Origin: Diphasiastrum complanatum
Taxonomy: Eukaryota > Streptophyta > Lycopodiopsida > Lycopodiales > Lycopodiaceae
DNA: 64,000 bases
Assembly (NCBI GenBank): GCA_029204225.1
Contig: MU832141.1
Coordinates: 21,172 to 85,171 of the forward strand
Direction: 5' to 3'
The notes beneath the pieces are model-generated. The model had not been told where the DNA came from. It did not search any database and saw nothing but the letters and a program-made list of their open reading frames with translations. Positions 38,801 through 52,361 of the stretch are shown here, one piece after another (position 1 is the first letter of the stretch; the number at the start of each line of letters is the position of its first letter). A program made the translations under genes and the position numbers.

Positions 38801-41800
38801 TGGCTGCTTACAAAAGTATCTCAAGGTATCATGATCAGTGAATACCACAAATTCCGATCCATACAGATAATGCCTCTATGCCTTTAATGCATGAATTATG
38901 GCATACAACTCCTTTTCATGAGTTGGATAATTTTTCTGTGCAGGGTTGAGCTTCTTGCTCTCAAAGGCCACAGGCCTACCCTCTTGCATCAGAACAGCTC
39001 CCACAGCAATGTCACTCGCATCCGTATCTATAACATAGGGCTTTTGAGGGTCTACAATCTTTAGAGTGACGCACTTAGCAATAGCTTGCTTCAACTGATC
39101 AAAGCTTGCTTGCTGTAGTTCAGTCCACTCACCAAATCTATTCTTTTGAGTCAAATCAGTCAAAGGTGCTGCAATATAGGAGTATTTCTTAACATATTTT
39201 CTATAAAATACTGCCAATCCAAGAAAAGAACGGAGTGCTGTCAAATCAGCTGGCACAAGCCATGCAATGATCACAGCAACCTTCTTAGGATCTGGCCTTA
39301 CTCCATCAGCAAACACTACATGACCAAGATGCTCGATCTCTTTTTTAAACAATTCACTTTTTTTACTATTGGCAAACAAAGTGTTCTCCCTCAAAGTAGA
39401 CAACACAGTCCTAAGGTGAGTCATATGCTTGACCTCACCTGCACTGTAAGTCAGAATGTCATCAACAAAGTTTACGACAAACTTACTCATATACGGTCTG
39501 AGCACATCATTCATCATCATCATGAATGTAGCTGGGGCATTAGTCAATCCAAATGGCATCACAAGATACTCATAGTGACCGAACCGAGTTCTGAGGCAGT
39601 CTTGTGTACATCCTCTTCACGAACTCTAACCTGATGGTATCCACTCTTTAGGTCTATTTTACTGAACACAGTGACACCTGACAAGGCATCAAGCAAATCA
39701 TCTATACGTGGCATAGGATATCGATGTTTAACTGTTATTTTGTTCAAACCTCGATAATCCACACACATACGCCATGATCCATCCTTCTTTTTTACAAGAA
39801 TGATCGGAGAGGCAAAAGGGGAATAACTAGGTCGTATCTGCCCCTTGGCCAGATAATCATCGACCATCCGTCTCACTTCCTCTTCCTCCTTAAGACTCAT
39901 TCTGTAATTCAATCTTATGTTCTCTTAGGAGGGAAAACAGATGGAAGATCATCTATGAACACATCCGAAAACTCTCTCCTAATCTCTTGATCCAAATTGG
40001 CAATAGTACTGGTAGAAAGCAAACACACATGTACTCACAATGGATCCTATGCAACTGCATAGCTGAAACAAGCGGTCCAGGAGGCACATCCCGCTCACCA
40101 CGAAGGGGGAGGTTGATTGCAGATCTACCTCTGTTTCCTGTGTAAAAATTAGCAATTTGTGAGCGGTTTTAGAGTAGGAAACCTGATGCAGGTCCAGCGC
40201 TCTAAGAACTGTGGAGAGATCGGATTTAGCAAGTGATTTTTAGCCAAAATCAGGTGAATTGAAGCACTAGCAGTCCTGGCCAGATCAGCGAGCAGGGTGC
40301 TCAACAAATTCAGATGTTTGCAATCATCCTTAGGCCCACATCAAAGAGTTCTTGAGCCGACGAGTTGCTGTCCAGTCAGCGAGGGTCCTCCAAGATAATA
40401 ATCAGATTTTTGCCTACACTTTTGGGTCATCAAATCCAAGTTTTGGAGGCAGATTGATTGCTACTCAGTTAGCGAGGGCAGTCAGTAGCCCAAACCAGAT
40501 TTTGGTTCACAGAGAAATCCGATTTTTCAGAGCAGCAGACTAACATCTCAGACAGCGAGGATAGCTGGTGGTTCAAGCCTGATTTTTCTTGTAATCTCCA
40601 GATTACCTTCACCTGATTACAGGCAGTTTAAGAAGACGGATTGGACAGTTGTGGAAGAACTGAGGGGTTTTCTTGCTTTTCTCTCTGGAAGTACAGTCCT
40701 AAGAAAGAGCTAAGTATTCTACTTTTGTTTTTCCAGTTTAGTCAATCTTTTTTCTTATTTTCAGTCAGAAGTTAAGGTACATCTCTTTCGGTTTCAAAAA
40801 TGACCACTCCTCAGGGACCTAATCAACCCCCAGAGAGAGGCATTGACGAACTTGAAACAGAAGCCTTGACTTTTAGTAAGGGGAAAGAACCCATGGAAGT
40901 TGAATTCGCCGAAGAACTCGACGAATTGGTTACCAAGGAGTAGTTTTTTCACTTGGTAACAGAAGTGGATGAATTGAAACTGGCTTTCGCCAATTCAAAT
41001 CCAGTATGGACAACTCGTTCGCCGAGCTCAAAAGTTTAATTTTGAACTCCGCGAAAGGAAGCCTCCCATCCACTTCTCAACCATCCCCGTCTCCACTTCT
41101 ATCAGTTTCAGGTGAGCCTATGCGGTCTCACCCGAGTGTCTTTAAGACTTGAAGCCTCCTACTTTTATTGGGGAAGAGAAGGATAGAAACGCAAATATTC
41201 TACAAACCTTCCTCAGCAAATGGAAGAACATTCATGCTCTTAAACATACCCCTGACCATTTGCAAGCTAATGAGGCCAGTCTTTCCCTAGGGCCCATGGC
41301 CTATATGTGGTGGTTAAACCTCTAGGAGACTGAGCAGACCCCCCAGTCATGGAAAGCTTTTGAAGAAGCCTTCCTAAGAGAGTTTCTACCAGAAAATGAA
41401 CTTGATAGAGCCTGGGAAGCCTGGGAGAAAACAATAATGGACAAATCTTTAATCCAATATATCTCGCAATATCGAGAGGCAATTTTAAAGATAAAAAATA
41501 TGGATGATAATCAGAAAATCAGAGGATTTGTCCGTGGCCTTAAGATGAATATAAAGTAGAGGTCCAGAGAAACTTGCCCACTACCCTAGAGCTTGCTCTC
41601 AAATATGCTCAAATCTATGATGATTCAGTGGGTAGAAGGAGGGCGGAGATAGCAGCCCCTTTCTGAGCGACCTCCTCAGAAAGACTTTCAATTTCAAAAG
41701 AAATTTTTAAAATGAAAGAAAGAAGATAAAGTTAAAAGTGAAGCTCCTCAGAAACGCCCATTAATCATACAGCCCTTAAAACAAAAGATTTGGAGAAAGC

Positions 41801-44800
41801 CAAACAAGAACGTTTGTGTTTGTGTGTATGGGCAAGGGACACACAGTCAGACAGTGTCCCAAGGGGCCATTCACTAAAAACGATAAAAAACAAGTTCATC
41901 TTGTTCAAACAGTAAGTTTCCCAAGTGACTCGGCAGCTTCCGAGATCAAGGTGTTTCATGAAGACCATGAACACTGTTGCGAACTAACCTTCAGCTAATC
42001 GGAGACGACGACCATCAGGTACTCTTATGCAACTTTCAGTTTATTCCAAAAGTTTCTATTTCTAGATCTTTACAACAAAAAATCAGTAGATTAGAAACTT
42101 TGTTGTCTAAATTTAAGAATGTTTTTCTTGAAAATTTACCACATGGTTTACCACCTAGCAGAGAGGTAGATCATGTAATAAACCAAGTACCAGGTACAGC
42201 ACCTATTTCGAAACCTCCGTATCGGGTAAGCCGAACAGAGGATGAAGAAATAACTAGGCAGTTAACAGATTATCTTGGGAAAGGCCAAATTCAGACCAGT
42301 AGTTCACCATGGGCCTCACCAGTCCTTTTCGTGAAAAAGAAAGAGGGGTCTATGCATCTTTGCGTAGATTACAGAACCCTCAATAAAGTCACAATTAAGA
42401 ATAAATACCCAATGCCTCGGGCAGACGAGTTGTTTGATCAACTCGACGGGGCTAAGTTTTTCAGTAAAATAGACCTAAGATCGGGATATTATCAAGTCCG
42501 TATAAAGTCGGAAGATGTCCCGAAAACAACTTTTAGGACTCGTCATGGTCATTATGAGTTTAAGGTGATGCCTTTTGGGCTCACAAATGCTCCAGCTACC
42601 TTTATGACCTTGATGAACAGTGTCCTCAGACCATACTTGGGTAAGTTTGTGATCATATTTTTAGATGACATCCTCATGTACAGTAAGACAAGGAAGGAGC
42701 ATCTTAAACACCTCAGAAAGGTGTTTCGACTGCTTAGAAAGCATAAGCTTTATGCTAAGAAACCTAAGTGTGAATTCTTCGTTGAAGAACTAGCTTATTT
42801 GGGTCACATTATCTCGGCAGATGGAAATAAGATGGACCCTAATCAGGTCAAAGCCATACTCAATTTGTTGAGAACTCAGAATATTTTAGAGCTTCAGATC
42901 TTTCTTGGTTTGGCGGGATAATACAGACGATTCATCAAGGAATATGCTCAGATAGCAGTTCCCATGACAAATCTTCTTAATGGGAAGGGAAAGGAGTTCA
43001 TTTGGGAGTCCACACAGCAGGAGAGCTTTGATGCTCTCAAAACAACCTTAGCTACAGCACCAGTTTTAAAAGTCGTCGACCCCAATCAGCCATTTGTGGT
43101 CGAAACAGATGCTAGCAACTTTGCAGTTGGTGTTGTGCTAACTCAGGGTGGACGACCAGTTGCGTTCGAGAGTAAAAAACTTGAGCTAACATAGACGAGG
43201 TATAGTGCCTATGAAAAGGAACTCTTCTCCATAGTTCATGCCCTTAAGACTTGGAGGCATTATTTGTATGGTGCCAACTTTGAGGTCCTGAGAGTCTCAG
43301 ATATCTTTGCAATCAGCCTGAGCTCAGAGGTGGGACAACTCGCTGGGCTGAGTTAATGCAAGAGTTTGATATGTCTATCAGATATAGACGGAGGAAATTC
43401 AACACAGTAGCAGATTAGTAGAATGCCTATGATAAACGAGCTGAGTTTTACTCAGATTTGTAGTGAGTTACTCGAGTCCTTGAGAGGGAAGTGCCAGCAT
43501 GATGCATTCTTCTCTATTATCTAGAACTCGGTCCAGAGCATACAGCCACGGACTCTAGAACCAATTCCCGGGGCTGGTGCCAGTTCATCCAAGAATACGG
43601 CAGCTTCCGTTGAGGATGATGATGAGTCCGAGTATACGTCAGATGATGTTGAGGATTCTGAGCCTGTATTACCCAAGCAAACCCCAGTGGTTGAGGGTAA
43701 TTTGACTCAAGGATTCAAATGGAAACAATATTCCATTCAGGATGAGTACTTGCTCTATAGAGATAGAGTATGTGTCTCCAATTCAAAGGATTATAGGCAG
43801 CAGGTCCTATATGAGTGTCATGACAGTCCTAGTGCGGGGCACCCAAGCATTCAAAAGACCTATGAGCTTCTTCGTAGGCAATTTTTCTGGCCCAGTATGA
43901 AAAAGGACGTCCAGCAATATGTAACCAGTTGCCAGAAATGTCAGGTAAATAAAGCAGAGCGTTTAAAGGCGGGAGGGATGCTACAGCCCTTAGATATACC
44001 AGCTGGTAAATGGGAGAGTATCTCCATGGATTTTATAGTAGGCCTGCCTAAAACCCAAAAGGGTAATGACGCTATATGGGTCATAGTTGATCGTCTGACC
44101 AAAATGGCTCACTTTATTCCGAGCAAAACAACCGTTAGAGCTCCAGGGTTAGCGAGGTTGTTTGTAGATGGGCTATTTAAATTGTACGGTCTACCTTCCG
44201 GCATAGTCAGCGACCGGGACAGTAAGTTTTTTGGAAATTTTTGGAGGGCAGTATTCCATCACCTCCATACTAAACTTAACATGAGTACCACCGACCACGG
44301 TCAAACAGAAAGAGTAAATCAGGTGCTGGAGGATATGGTTCGTGCATACGTCAGCAAAAAGCAGACTAATTGAGAGGAGTATCTCTTGATATTAGAGTTT
44401 GCTTACAACAGTACCAAACATTCAGCTACGGGATACAACCCATTTATGCTGATGTACGGTTTTCAGCCACGCTCACCCACAGCTGTAGGGTTTAAACAAG
44501 AAAAAGTTGAAGCAACCAAAAACTTTTTAGAAGACCTAAACCAGATGATGGAACATGCTAAGCGTAGCATTAGGCAATCCCAGGATCGAGCCAGGCATTA
44601 TGCAAATCCACACAGACGGGATGTGCAGTTCTCCACTGGTGAGAAAGTCTACTTGAAAGTCCCAGTTGGCTCTAAAACCCTCAAATCAGGAGTGTGTGCT
44701 AAGTTGTCTCCTAGGTATTGTGGTCCTTCTACCATCAGTAGCAGACTAGGCGAGCTCACCTATGAACTAGAACTCCCACACAGCAGTAAGGTTTTTCCAG

Positions 44801-45472
44801 TTTTTCATGTAAGTCAGTTACAAAAAGCCTTAGCCAGATCAGAAAATCTGGTAGGGGACAGTGTTCTAGTTCTCCCATTGGATTCTCAGCAACGTCCACA
44901 TGAACCAGAGGAGATTCTTGATAGTAGAGAGACGCAGACTCGTCATACTCTATACCAGGAATATCTAGTCAAGTGGGATGATCAGCCTGTTGAGAATGCC
45001 ACCTGGGAAAGAGGCAGCGTCCTTCGCAAGATTTTTCCAAACTGTCTTAGAGGACCAAGATGGTTCTTAAGGGGGAGGGAGTGTGACGAGCATGTAACCA
45101 GTGCCAAACCCTAGAGAACACAGGAGGTCAGATACCATAGTCAGGGTCGTGTCCAACGTACACGACCAACAAGGCAAGACAGTGTGAGTAGTGTGCCTCG
45201 GCACGGTCCATAGCCATGGCGGGGCTAACACAACCTAGGGACCCTGTCAGCAGGATAGGGCCCTACGTTGGGTCCCGACGTGCAATCGGCCACGTCCGTG
45301 CCGGCCGACACTTGGCAGTATGCATGCTACTAGGCCTCACACTAGGCTAGGAGGGGCTTGCTCCATATTAGGGAGTAGGCAAGGTTGGGTGTAGGATCCA
45401 TTACACCCACGCTTACGTGGAGCCATAGAACAGGTGGGAAGGAGATGGAGCAGGGAGTGTGCACCCTACAAC

Positions 45473-45536
<64 letters not shown>

Positions 45537-48500
45537 TCAAACTGTTGCTTCTCCTGCCATAGTTTGATGTGTTATTTAGAGGGTGCATTCTTTCTTGCCA
45601 GGGTAGAATCATAGCAGGCAGCAAAAACCAGCTGATTGGCTGATTCATTTATGGTGAAGGTCAAGAATCTTGTGATGGAACTGTGGAGATGTTTGATTCA
45701 TTTACTGGAGCTCAATGCATGAAGCATCAGCGATGGCTGGCTGCATGTGATGGCTGGATAGAAAGCACTCAGACCTGCGATGGTTGCATGGAGAGAGAAA
45801 GTGTGAACAACCAAAACTCTCTAAGCTGCTCAACTCCTTAAGGCCGGTGTGTGGAATGATCCTCCCAACCATAGGTACCCCCCCTCTTGAGTCCACTACC
45901 TGCTATTCCTGTCAACATACACGAGGTACCCCCCCAGTGGTTGATCAGGCCACCTGGCGTACACACTGCATGCGACCTGTGAATAGTGAGTGACTCACGA
46001 GATACCACCCCCATGCCCCGTCATTACCAATGACACCAACTGGTCACCCCGACTGCTTGCCGGCTAGCACTAACAGCTAGGGCCCCGACGGTTACGCGAC
46101 CCCATCTCTGACAGCTTGTCAGACGGTCTCACCAGATCACGGGATTTCGTGATACATTGGTTCCCACTTGGAAGCGATGCCCTTCCCGGTCACGGACCCT
46201 TGCCAACTTGGCCTCAGGCCCTCTGAGTGACCGGTCATGCCTAGGTCATGTCAGAACTAGACTAAGTCGTAACAATCCTTCCCTCTTCTGGCAAGTCATC
46301 GGTCCTCGATGACAAATCCTGGGTAAGACTTCTGCAAACACTGTTGCGTCTCCCATGTAGCATCAGACAATGGATGCCCTTTCCAAGCCACTAGATACTC
46401 TCGGAGAAGACGATTCCTCAATCGTCGCTCTCTCCGATCTAGGACTCTATCTGGCCCATAATCTGTAGTGTCTTTCTCCTCCAGAGAAACTAGACCTTCT
46501 ACCAGATTATCGCCATCGTGCAAACATCGCTTGAGTTTGCTAACATGAAACACTGGATGCACCTTGCATCCCACAGGTAGCTATAGCTTATAATCCACAC
46601 CACTAACCTTCTTGATAATCAACCATGGTCCACAAAACCCAGGAGATATCTTGGCACACCTTCCTGTGCGTAGCACCTTCAACTTCGGAAGGACTAGTTA
46701 ATATACCCAATCTCTAGACAAGTTATCCCGTGCCATCTCTAGCCTCTGTTGCATCTGAGTCAAAAACTCTACGGCGCTAGGTACCTTCTGTGGAATGCCT
46801 ATGGTAGTAGGACTCAATGGCCTAAAACCATAATTGAGCTCAAATGGACTCAATCCCGTGGACGCATGTCTCTTATCATTATACGCAAACTCCAGCAGTG
46901 GTAAATGCTTTACCCAGTCTGTTTGCGTACCACTTACATATGCTCTAAGCATATCCTCTAAGATTTGGTTCACTCTCTCCGTCTGGCCATCCGTGTCAGA
47001 ATGCTCAGTACTACTCATCCGCAACTGTGTTCCCAACTTGGCGAACACCTCAGTCCAGAAATTTCCCGTAAACTTGGGATCCCTGTCAGAGACAATGGAC
47101 CTAGGAAGACCATGTAACCTGACTACGTTCTGGATAAACAACTCAACAACTTGCGGAGTTGTGACCTTCGTGGTCGTTGCGATGAAATCCCTTCTGCGTC
47201 TTGGGTAGACCAACAATAAAGTCCATAGAGATGCTTTCCCACCTTCCTGTAGGTATCTCTTTGTCTCTTTCGCGATGGCCCGCATTCACTTCGCAATTTT
47301 GTCTCCTATCCTGATGCTCGTTGCTTGGGACTTCTTGTTCGTGAGATGCCTACTCTCCGTTAGTCTCATCTGCCTGTACCAGATCACCTGGGGTTAGACT
47401 CCCAGCAACTGCTTCTCACTTGCTTCTTTCGTACTCGAGCAGATGATAATGACTCCGATGATGAGATTCCTATCCCTGTGCCACCGTGGGAAAAGCCCAG
47501 ATGTAGTCACCACTTGCCTCCATCAGGACCCACTGTACGCTCCACTCAGCGGACACTTCACACTTACTTTCGCTGATATGAACTTATTCTCCACCTGGCC
47601 CGAGTTGTGGGCATTGGTACTTTTTCTGTAGTTCTTCTGTTATACCTGGCCCGGGTTGTGGGCTTATTTCACTTCTGCTTTGTTCTACTTTCATTCGTAG
47701 CTAGTTTATAGCATTTTACGGCCATGTCCTCCTATGGACGATGCTCCCACTGTTGTTTGTACATATTTTCTTTTTGGTCTTATGCACCCAGTGGTGCCCA
47801 AAAGACGTTAATAAAGCTCTCTCTCTCTCTTGGGGCGCCCGGTATTGGGAGCATATTGGGGCCGCATCCTCGCCGCTTGCAGATTGGGGTGTGGAATCGT
47901 AACGGCATACATTCATCGTCCATTGCGGGTGATCTGCTTGACTTCATTGGTAAGAGAGATTTATTACTTTTTATGGAGACTCATGAGAGTCAAGAGAGAG
48001 GTTTATCGACTTTTCCAGGATACAGATGGGACTCTGTCTATCGACATGAGATGAGATCTGCTAGTGGGAGAGGTTCTGGTGGGGTCGCTTGCCTTTATAG
48101 GGAGTCACTGCATCCTATTTTTGAGTTCGTCAGCCATGATGAACACTCACGGTACATCTGGTTCCGCATTGACGGACATAGCGTTGGTTCTGACAGAGAC
48201 ATCTTTGTTGCAGCTTGCTATTTCCCTCCAGTATCTTCTTCCTTTGTAGAGGGTATTGGTTCACCCTACATTGATCTTTCTACAGACATTATCAGATATG
48301 TAGAGCGAGGTTACATTTTTCTCACTGGTGACTTTAATGCCAGGACAGCTTCACGGCAGTCGGAGATTCTTGTAGCTTTCTCTCAGTGCTTGTTTTTTGG
48401 GATTGGATACAGATTTGTATCTCGCAATCTGCTACTTTGCTCCTCATACTTTGCACAAGTACCAGCCAAACTCACTTTTATGAGGATGTGCTTTGCCTTC

Positions 48501-51026
48501 AACCCTTGGATATGTCTTATGCACGCTCGTCGCAGCTAGTGTCACCACACATGGGGAGCAGCTTTTACTGCTAGCACAGGAACATGAGCTCATTTTCCTC
48601 AACGGTCTTCCTCAGTGACCGTCTTCCTCTGGGTATACATGGCATCCTTTTGGTGGCGGACACAATGTTGTCGATTATTTTATTGCATCACCTGTTCTGT
48701 TTCCCCACATGCAGTCTTTCACTATTTCTCCCTCAGTTCTTTCTAACCACTCTATGTTGTACCTTTCCTTTGCCCCTCCCCTTCACCCACCTTCTTGTCC
48801 CTCCATTCCGCACCCCCAACCTCCTTTTTCTCATATACCTCCCCATAAACGCCAGGACTACATTGACTGTGTCTCATGTGCACTTGTCCACTTCCCCTTT
48901 TCCTCGAATCTCTCGACCCACCTCCTTTCTCACCACCTCTCTCACCACTACTGCTGCAGTCGTCTCCCCTCCCCCCCGCCGCAGTTCTGCTCATCGCAGG
49001 ACACATAATAAATGGTATGACAAATCTTGCTCTTCCTTCCAAACCTATCTCAAGTACGTCGTCCTACTACTTCACGACTTACACTCAGCCTCCTCCACTG
49101 CCTTTTGGAGGGCTTTTCTTCCTAAGTCTCGCACCATTCCTCCCATCCTCTCCAGTCCTAGATTGATCATGCGACCCACCTCTATACCACCCAACACCCC
49201 CCACTCCTTTTGTCTCCCCGCCCACTTCATTGTGACCCCCATATCGTTGAAGATGTTATTCATCAGCTCCACAACCACCGTTCTCTTGAATGTCAATTTC
49301 CTTTCTGCTAAACTCATCAAACCCGTGGCCCAACTTGCTTCCCCTCTTCTCACACATTGCTTCAATCGCTCTGTTACTGATCGTCTTCCTACATCCTAGG
49401 CAACCAACCTCCTTCGCCCCATTTTGAAAAAAGGTGATGCAATGCAAGTTGACAACTACCAAACCATCATGATTAGCCACATTGTCACTAAAGTCTTTGG
49501 GTGCCGTCCTTCATCGCTTGCTTTCTATGGAGGCTGATTCACGTGGACTCTATGCTATGGGACAGGTGGGCTTTCACCGCGGTTACTGCACCCTTGATCA
49601 TGTGCTCACCCTGCGCAGCATTGTTGAAGAAGCCAAACATGAGGGCCGCAAAGTTTTTGCTTGCTTCGTCGACCTGCAAAAAGCTTTTGATTCAGTTCCC
49701 CGAGATCTTCTTCTTCGCAGGTTACGGCAGCTTCATATTCCTAACTCTATTCTTGTAGCGATTATTACCTTGTATGAGAGGGTTCTAGCAAGGATTCGGC
49801 AAGGGTCTAATTTGTCTGCTCTTATCCGTAGCACTGTTGGTGTTAAGCAAGGTTGTCCCTTGTCCACTACTCTATTCGCCTTGTATGTAGATGATTTGGA
49901 GCGCCTTATCCGTGAAGGTGGGAAAGGTTGTCCGCTTGCTCACTTGATTATTCCTATCCTTCTTTATGCTAATGACATTGTTCTTCTTTCTTCTTCCCCG
50001 ACTGGTCTACAGCGTCACTTACATGTCTTACATCAATTTTGTACCTTATGGGACCTGTCTATCAACCTAGGGAAAACTAAGGTTTTAATTTTCAACACTA
50101 ATCGTCACAGTCTTTGCAACTATCAATTTCTATACGTTGGACAGGAGATTGAGATTGTCACTTCTTATACCTATCTGGGAGTCCACAGCACCATTGCTTT
50201 GCCTGTGGTTTCACCTGGATCCATCACGGGTTAAGCTTCAATTCTACCACATTCACTTTCTTCACCTTGATGCTTCAGGGCTTCCCGTCAGACCGAGTTA
50301 TCTCTCTCAAGCGCTGTCTTTTGGCCTGCGCTACCGCATTGGTCAGCTTCGGGTCTCTTCTCATCAGCTCGCTATTGAGACATGCAGATACACAGACACG
50401 CCACGACCTTTACGGATCTATCAGTGTTGTACACTACAGGAGGTTGAGGATGAGTTTCACTTCATTGTCAGATGTCCAACTTACTATGAGATCAGAGGCA
50501 AATACCATTGTCTCTATCGGGACATTCCACTCACACTTGGTTCCTTCTTTGCCTATTCAGATGCGAGATGTATTGGTTTGCTATTACAAGAGAGTTCTCT
50601 TTGAGATCTTCTCTTCTGTCGGATGATCAGGATGTTGACCACAACCAGCCACATATTACACTTTTCTTATAGAAAAGAGTTAGGGATACTTCGGACAGTA
50701 AGATTGATATTCCAGCTCGACGAACGAAGCTCCAGCGTCTTCCTCGACCATCCAGATCCAGACTTCATCATCAGAGGCCACCATGTGCCTCACACCAGAT
50801 CACACAGTTTTTCTCCTCAGTTAGTAAGTTTTATTCCTCCACGTAGCTGGTGGTTAAGCTACTGCTTTTGTACCCTCACCATAGCTGGAGGTTAAGCTTT
50901 GGTTTTATTTCTGATTTATTTCTGTTTTATTCTATGTTTTAGTTGATAGAAATAAGTCGGGCATGGACAATGCTCCTTATGTGCCCAAGGGCACTCTGTA
51001 GACATTAATATATTCTATTCTATTCT

Positions 51027-51113
<87 letters not shown>

Positions 51114-52275
51114 CCGTATTACATCCTTTTATAGCATCAGCGAGACAGGGTTGGATGATAGTGTCATACCGTATTCATGACAGTTAGCAGTATATATGCT
51201 CCCACATGTTTCATATATCATCGCATCCTTTTCAGTTTCAGCTTTCAATTTCAGATCATAGCAGTTAGATCTGTATTTCTGTTATAGTCTTGGAGATGTT
51301 TCATACGCTCCTACGGTTACCACATACTTGACATGTACATTTACTAGTCTTATGTGCCTTTTGGCATGGAAAAGACATTAATAAAGCTTTCTTTCTTTCT
51401 TTCTTTCTTTCTCTCTTATCAAAAGTGAAACTTCTTCCTAAATCGCTTCTTCAGCTAAAATTCATCAGCTCAAAAGTCAAGTGGAATAGCACCATATGGC
51501 TGTCCAATCATGGGCAGATGTACTTAAAGGTTCATCTACAGTTATCTCTCCACCTTCGCCATCACCTTCGTTTATCTCAGCCACGTTCACCGAGGGCCAT
51601 ATGTGGGAACACAACGCTCTCAATGTTGTGTTAGAGGTATTTTGAACTCCCAAAATGTTGTTGAAGAAGCTGAAAAGTTTTTGGAAGGAAACCTTCAGCA
51701 CCATAGCAAAGGTATGGAAACTGCCTGGCAACCTAAGAAGGACCCAGATACTCTTGTCATCCGCTTCACGTCAGTGTCTCACCGGCGCGAAGTTTTAGGG
51801 AAACGATCTAAATTGCATGATACCAAAATCTATTTGGACGAAGATCTTACTTTCATCCAAGTCCAAGAACGTAAGAAGGCAAGACAGGAAGCTCTATCAA
51901 CTGGCAAACGACTTATCTATCGTGATGGCATTATCAGATTTGTGGATCGTAAGCCTAGAGTTAATGAGAGTCTTAAATCTGAGATAGAGTCTGAGTTAGA
52001 GAAATGAAGAGATGTCCAGTTGAGCATGTAAGTGGTACACATACCATATAATCCTGGCTATATCACTCTCTTCTTAGCTATTTTGGTTTTTTAGTTAGAT
52101 TGTTTTGACGTCTTCTGTTACACCTGGCCAGGGTTGTGGGCTTATTTCACTTCTGCTTTGTTATAGTTTATAGCATTTTACGGCCACGTCCTCCTATGGA
52201 TGATGCTCCCATTGTTGCTTGTACATATTTTCTTTTTGGTCTTATGCACCCACGAGTGCCCAAAAGACATTAATA

Positions 52276-52361
<86 letters not shown>

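Larger units (their letters stand above)
37787..39930 (-). mobile_element. Gypsy-3, chromovirus fragment with integrase-core deletion
   Basis: Order on the minus strand: RT ('[20 protein letters not shown]', '[20 protein letters not shown]', '[15 protein letters not shown]', '[20 protein letters not shown]', '[10 protein letters not shown]'), RNase H ('[19 protein letters not shown]', '[18 protein letters not shown]', 'VADALSRV'), then a direct jump near 38570 to the end of integrase ('[20 protein letters not shown]') and a chromodomain-like end ('[20 protein letters not shown]', '[15 protein letters not shown]'). The integrase zinc and catalytic domains are missing. Gag and protease are absent to the right, where the element borders Gypsy-4 near 40090. 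Confidence 0.85.
40090..45650 (+). mobile_element. Gypsy-4, chromovirus, plus strand, nearly complete coding region
   Basis: Leader with imperfect repeats of about 85 bp (AGCGAG words at 40289, 40377, 40459 and 40551), Gag from 40800 (frame-broken), a degenerate zinc knuckle at 41820-41860 ('[12 protein letters not shown]', first Cys lost), RT, RNase H, integrase and chromodomain to 45114. A polypurine tract (TTAAGGGGGAGGGA) at about 45065-45079 precedes the 3' LTR, which starts TGTGACGAGCATG and contains a (TA)n(GA)n tract. No 5' LTR or PBS was found. It is the only Gypsy copy antisense to DLD. Its Pol sequence is the best preserved of the five. Confidence 0.85.
47832..51110 (+). mobile_element. 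LINE copy 3, ORF2 with internal deletion
   Basis: Starts exactly after the TC tail of copy 2, at the ORF1/ORF2 junction. It carries an AP-type endonuclease (47876-48780), RT (49428-50190) and the C-terminal finger (50400-50520). About 0.6 kb between RT and finger are missing near 50185-50230. The middle (48380-49430) has several frameshifts. The 3' end has a hairpin GTGCCCAAGGGCAC, then GACATTAATATATTC, a few TTCTA units and about 80 bp of TC. AATAAA is lost, so this is a distinct subfamily. Confidence 0.85.

Noticed and set aside
48752-49042. Gly-rich minus-strand frame
   Set aside because: Antisense of the damaged endonuclease-RT linker of LINE copy 3.
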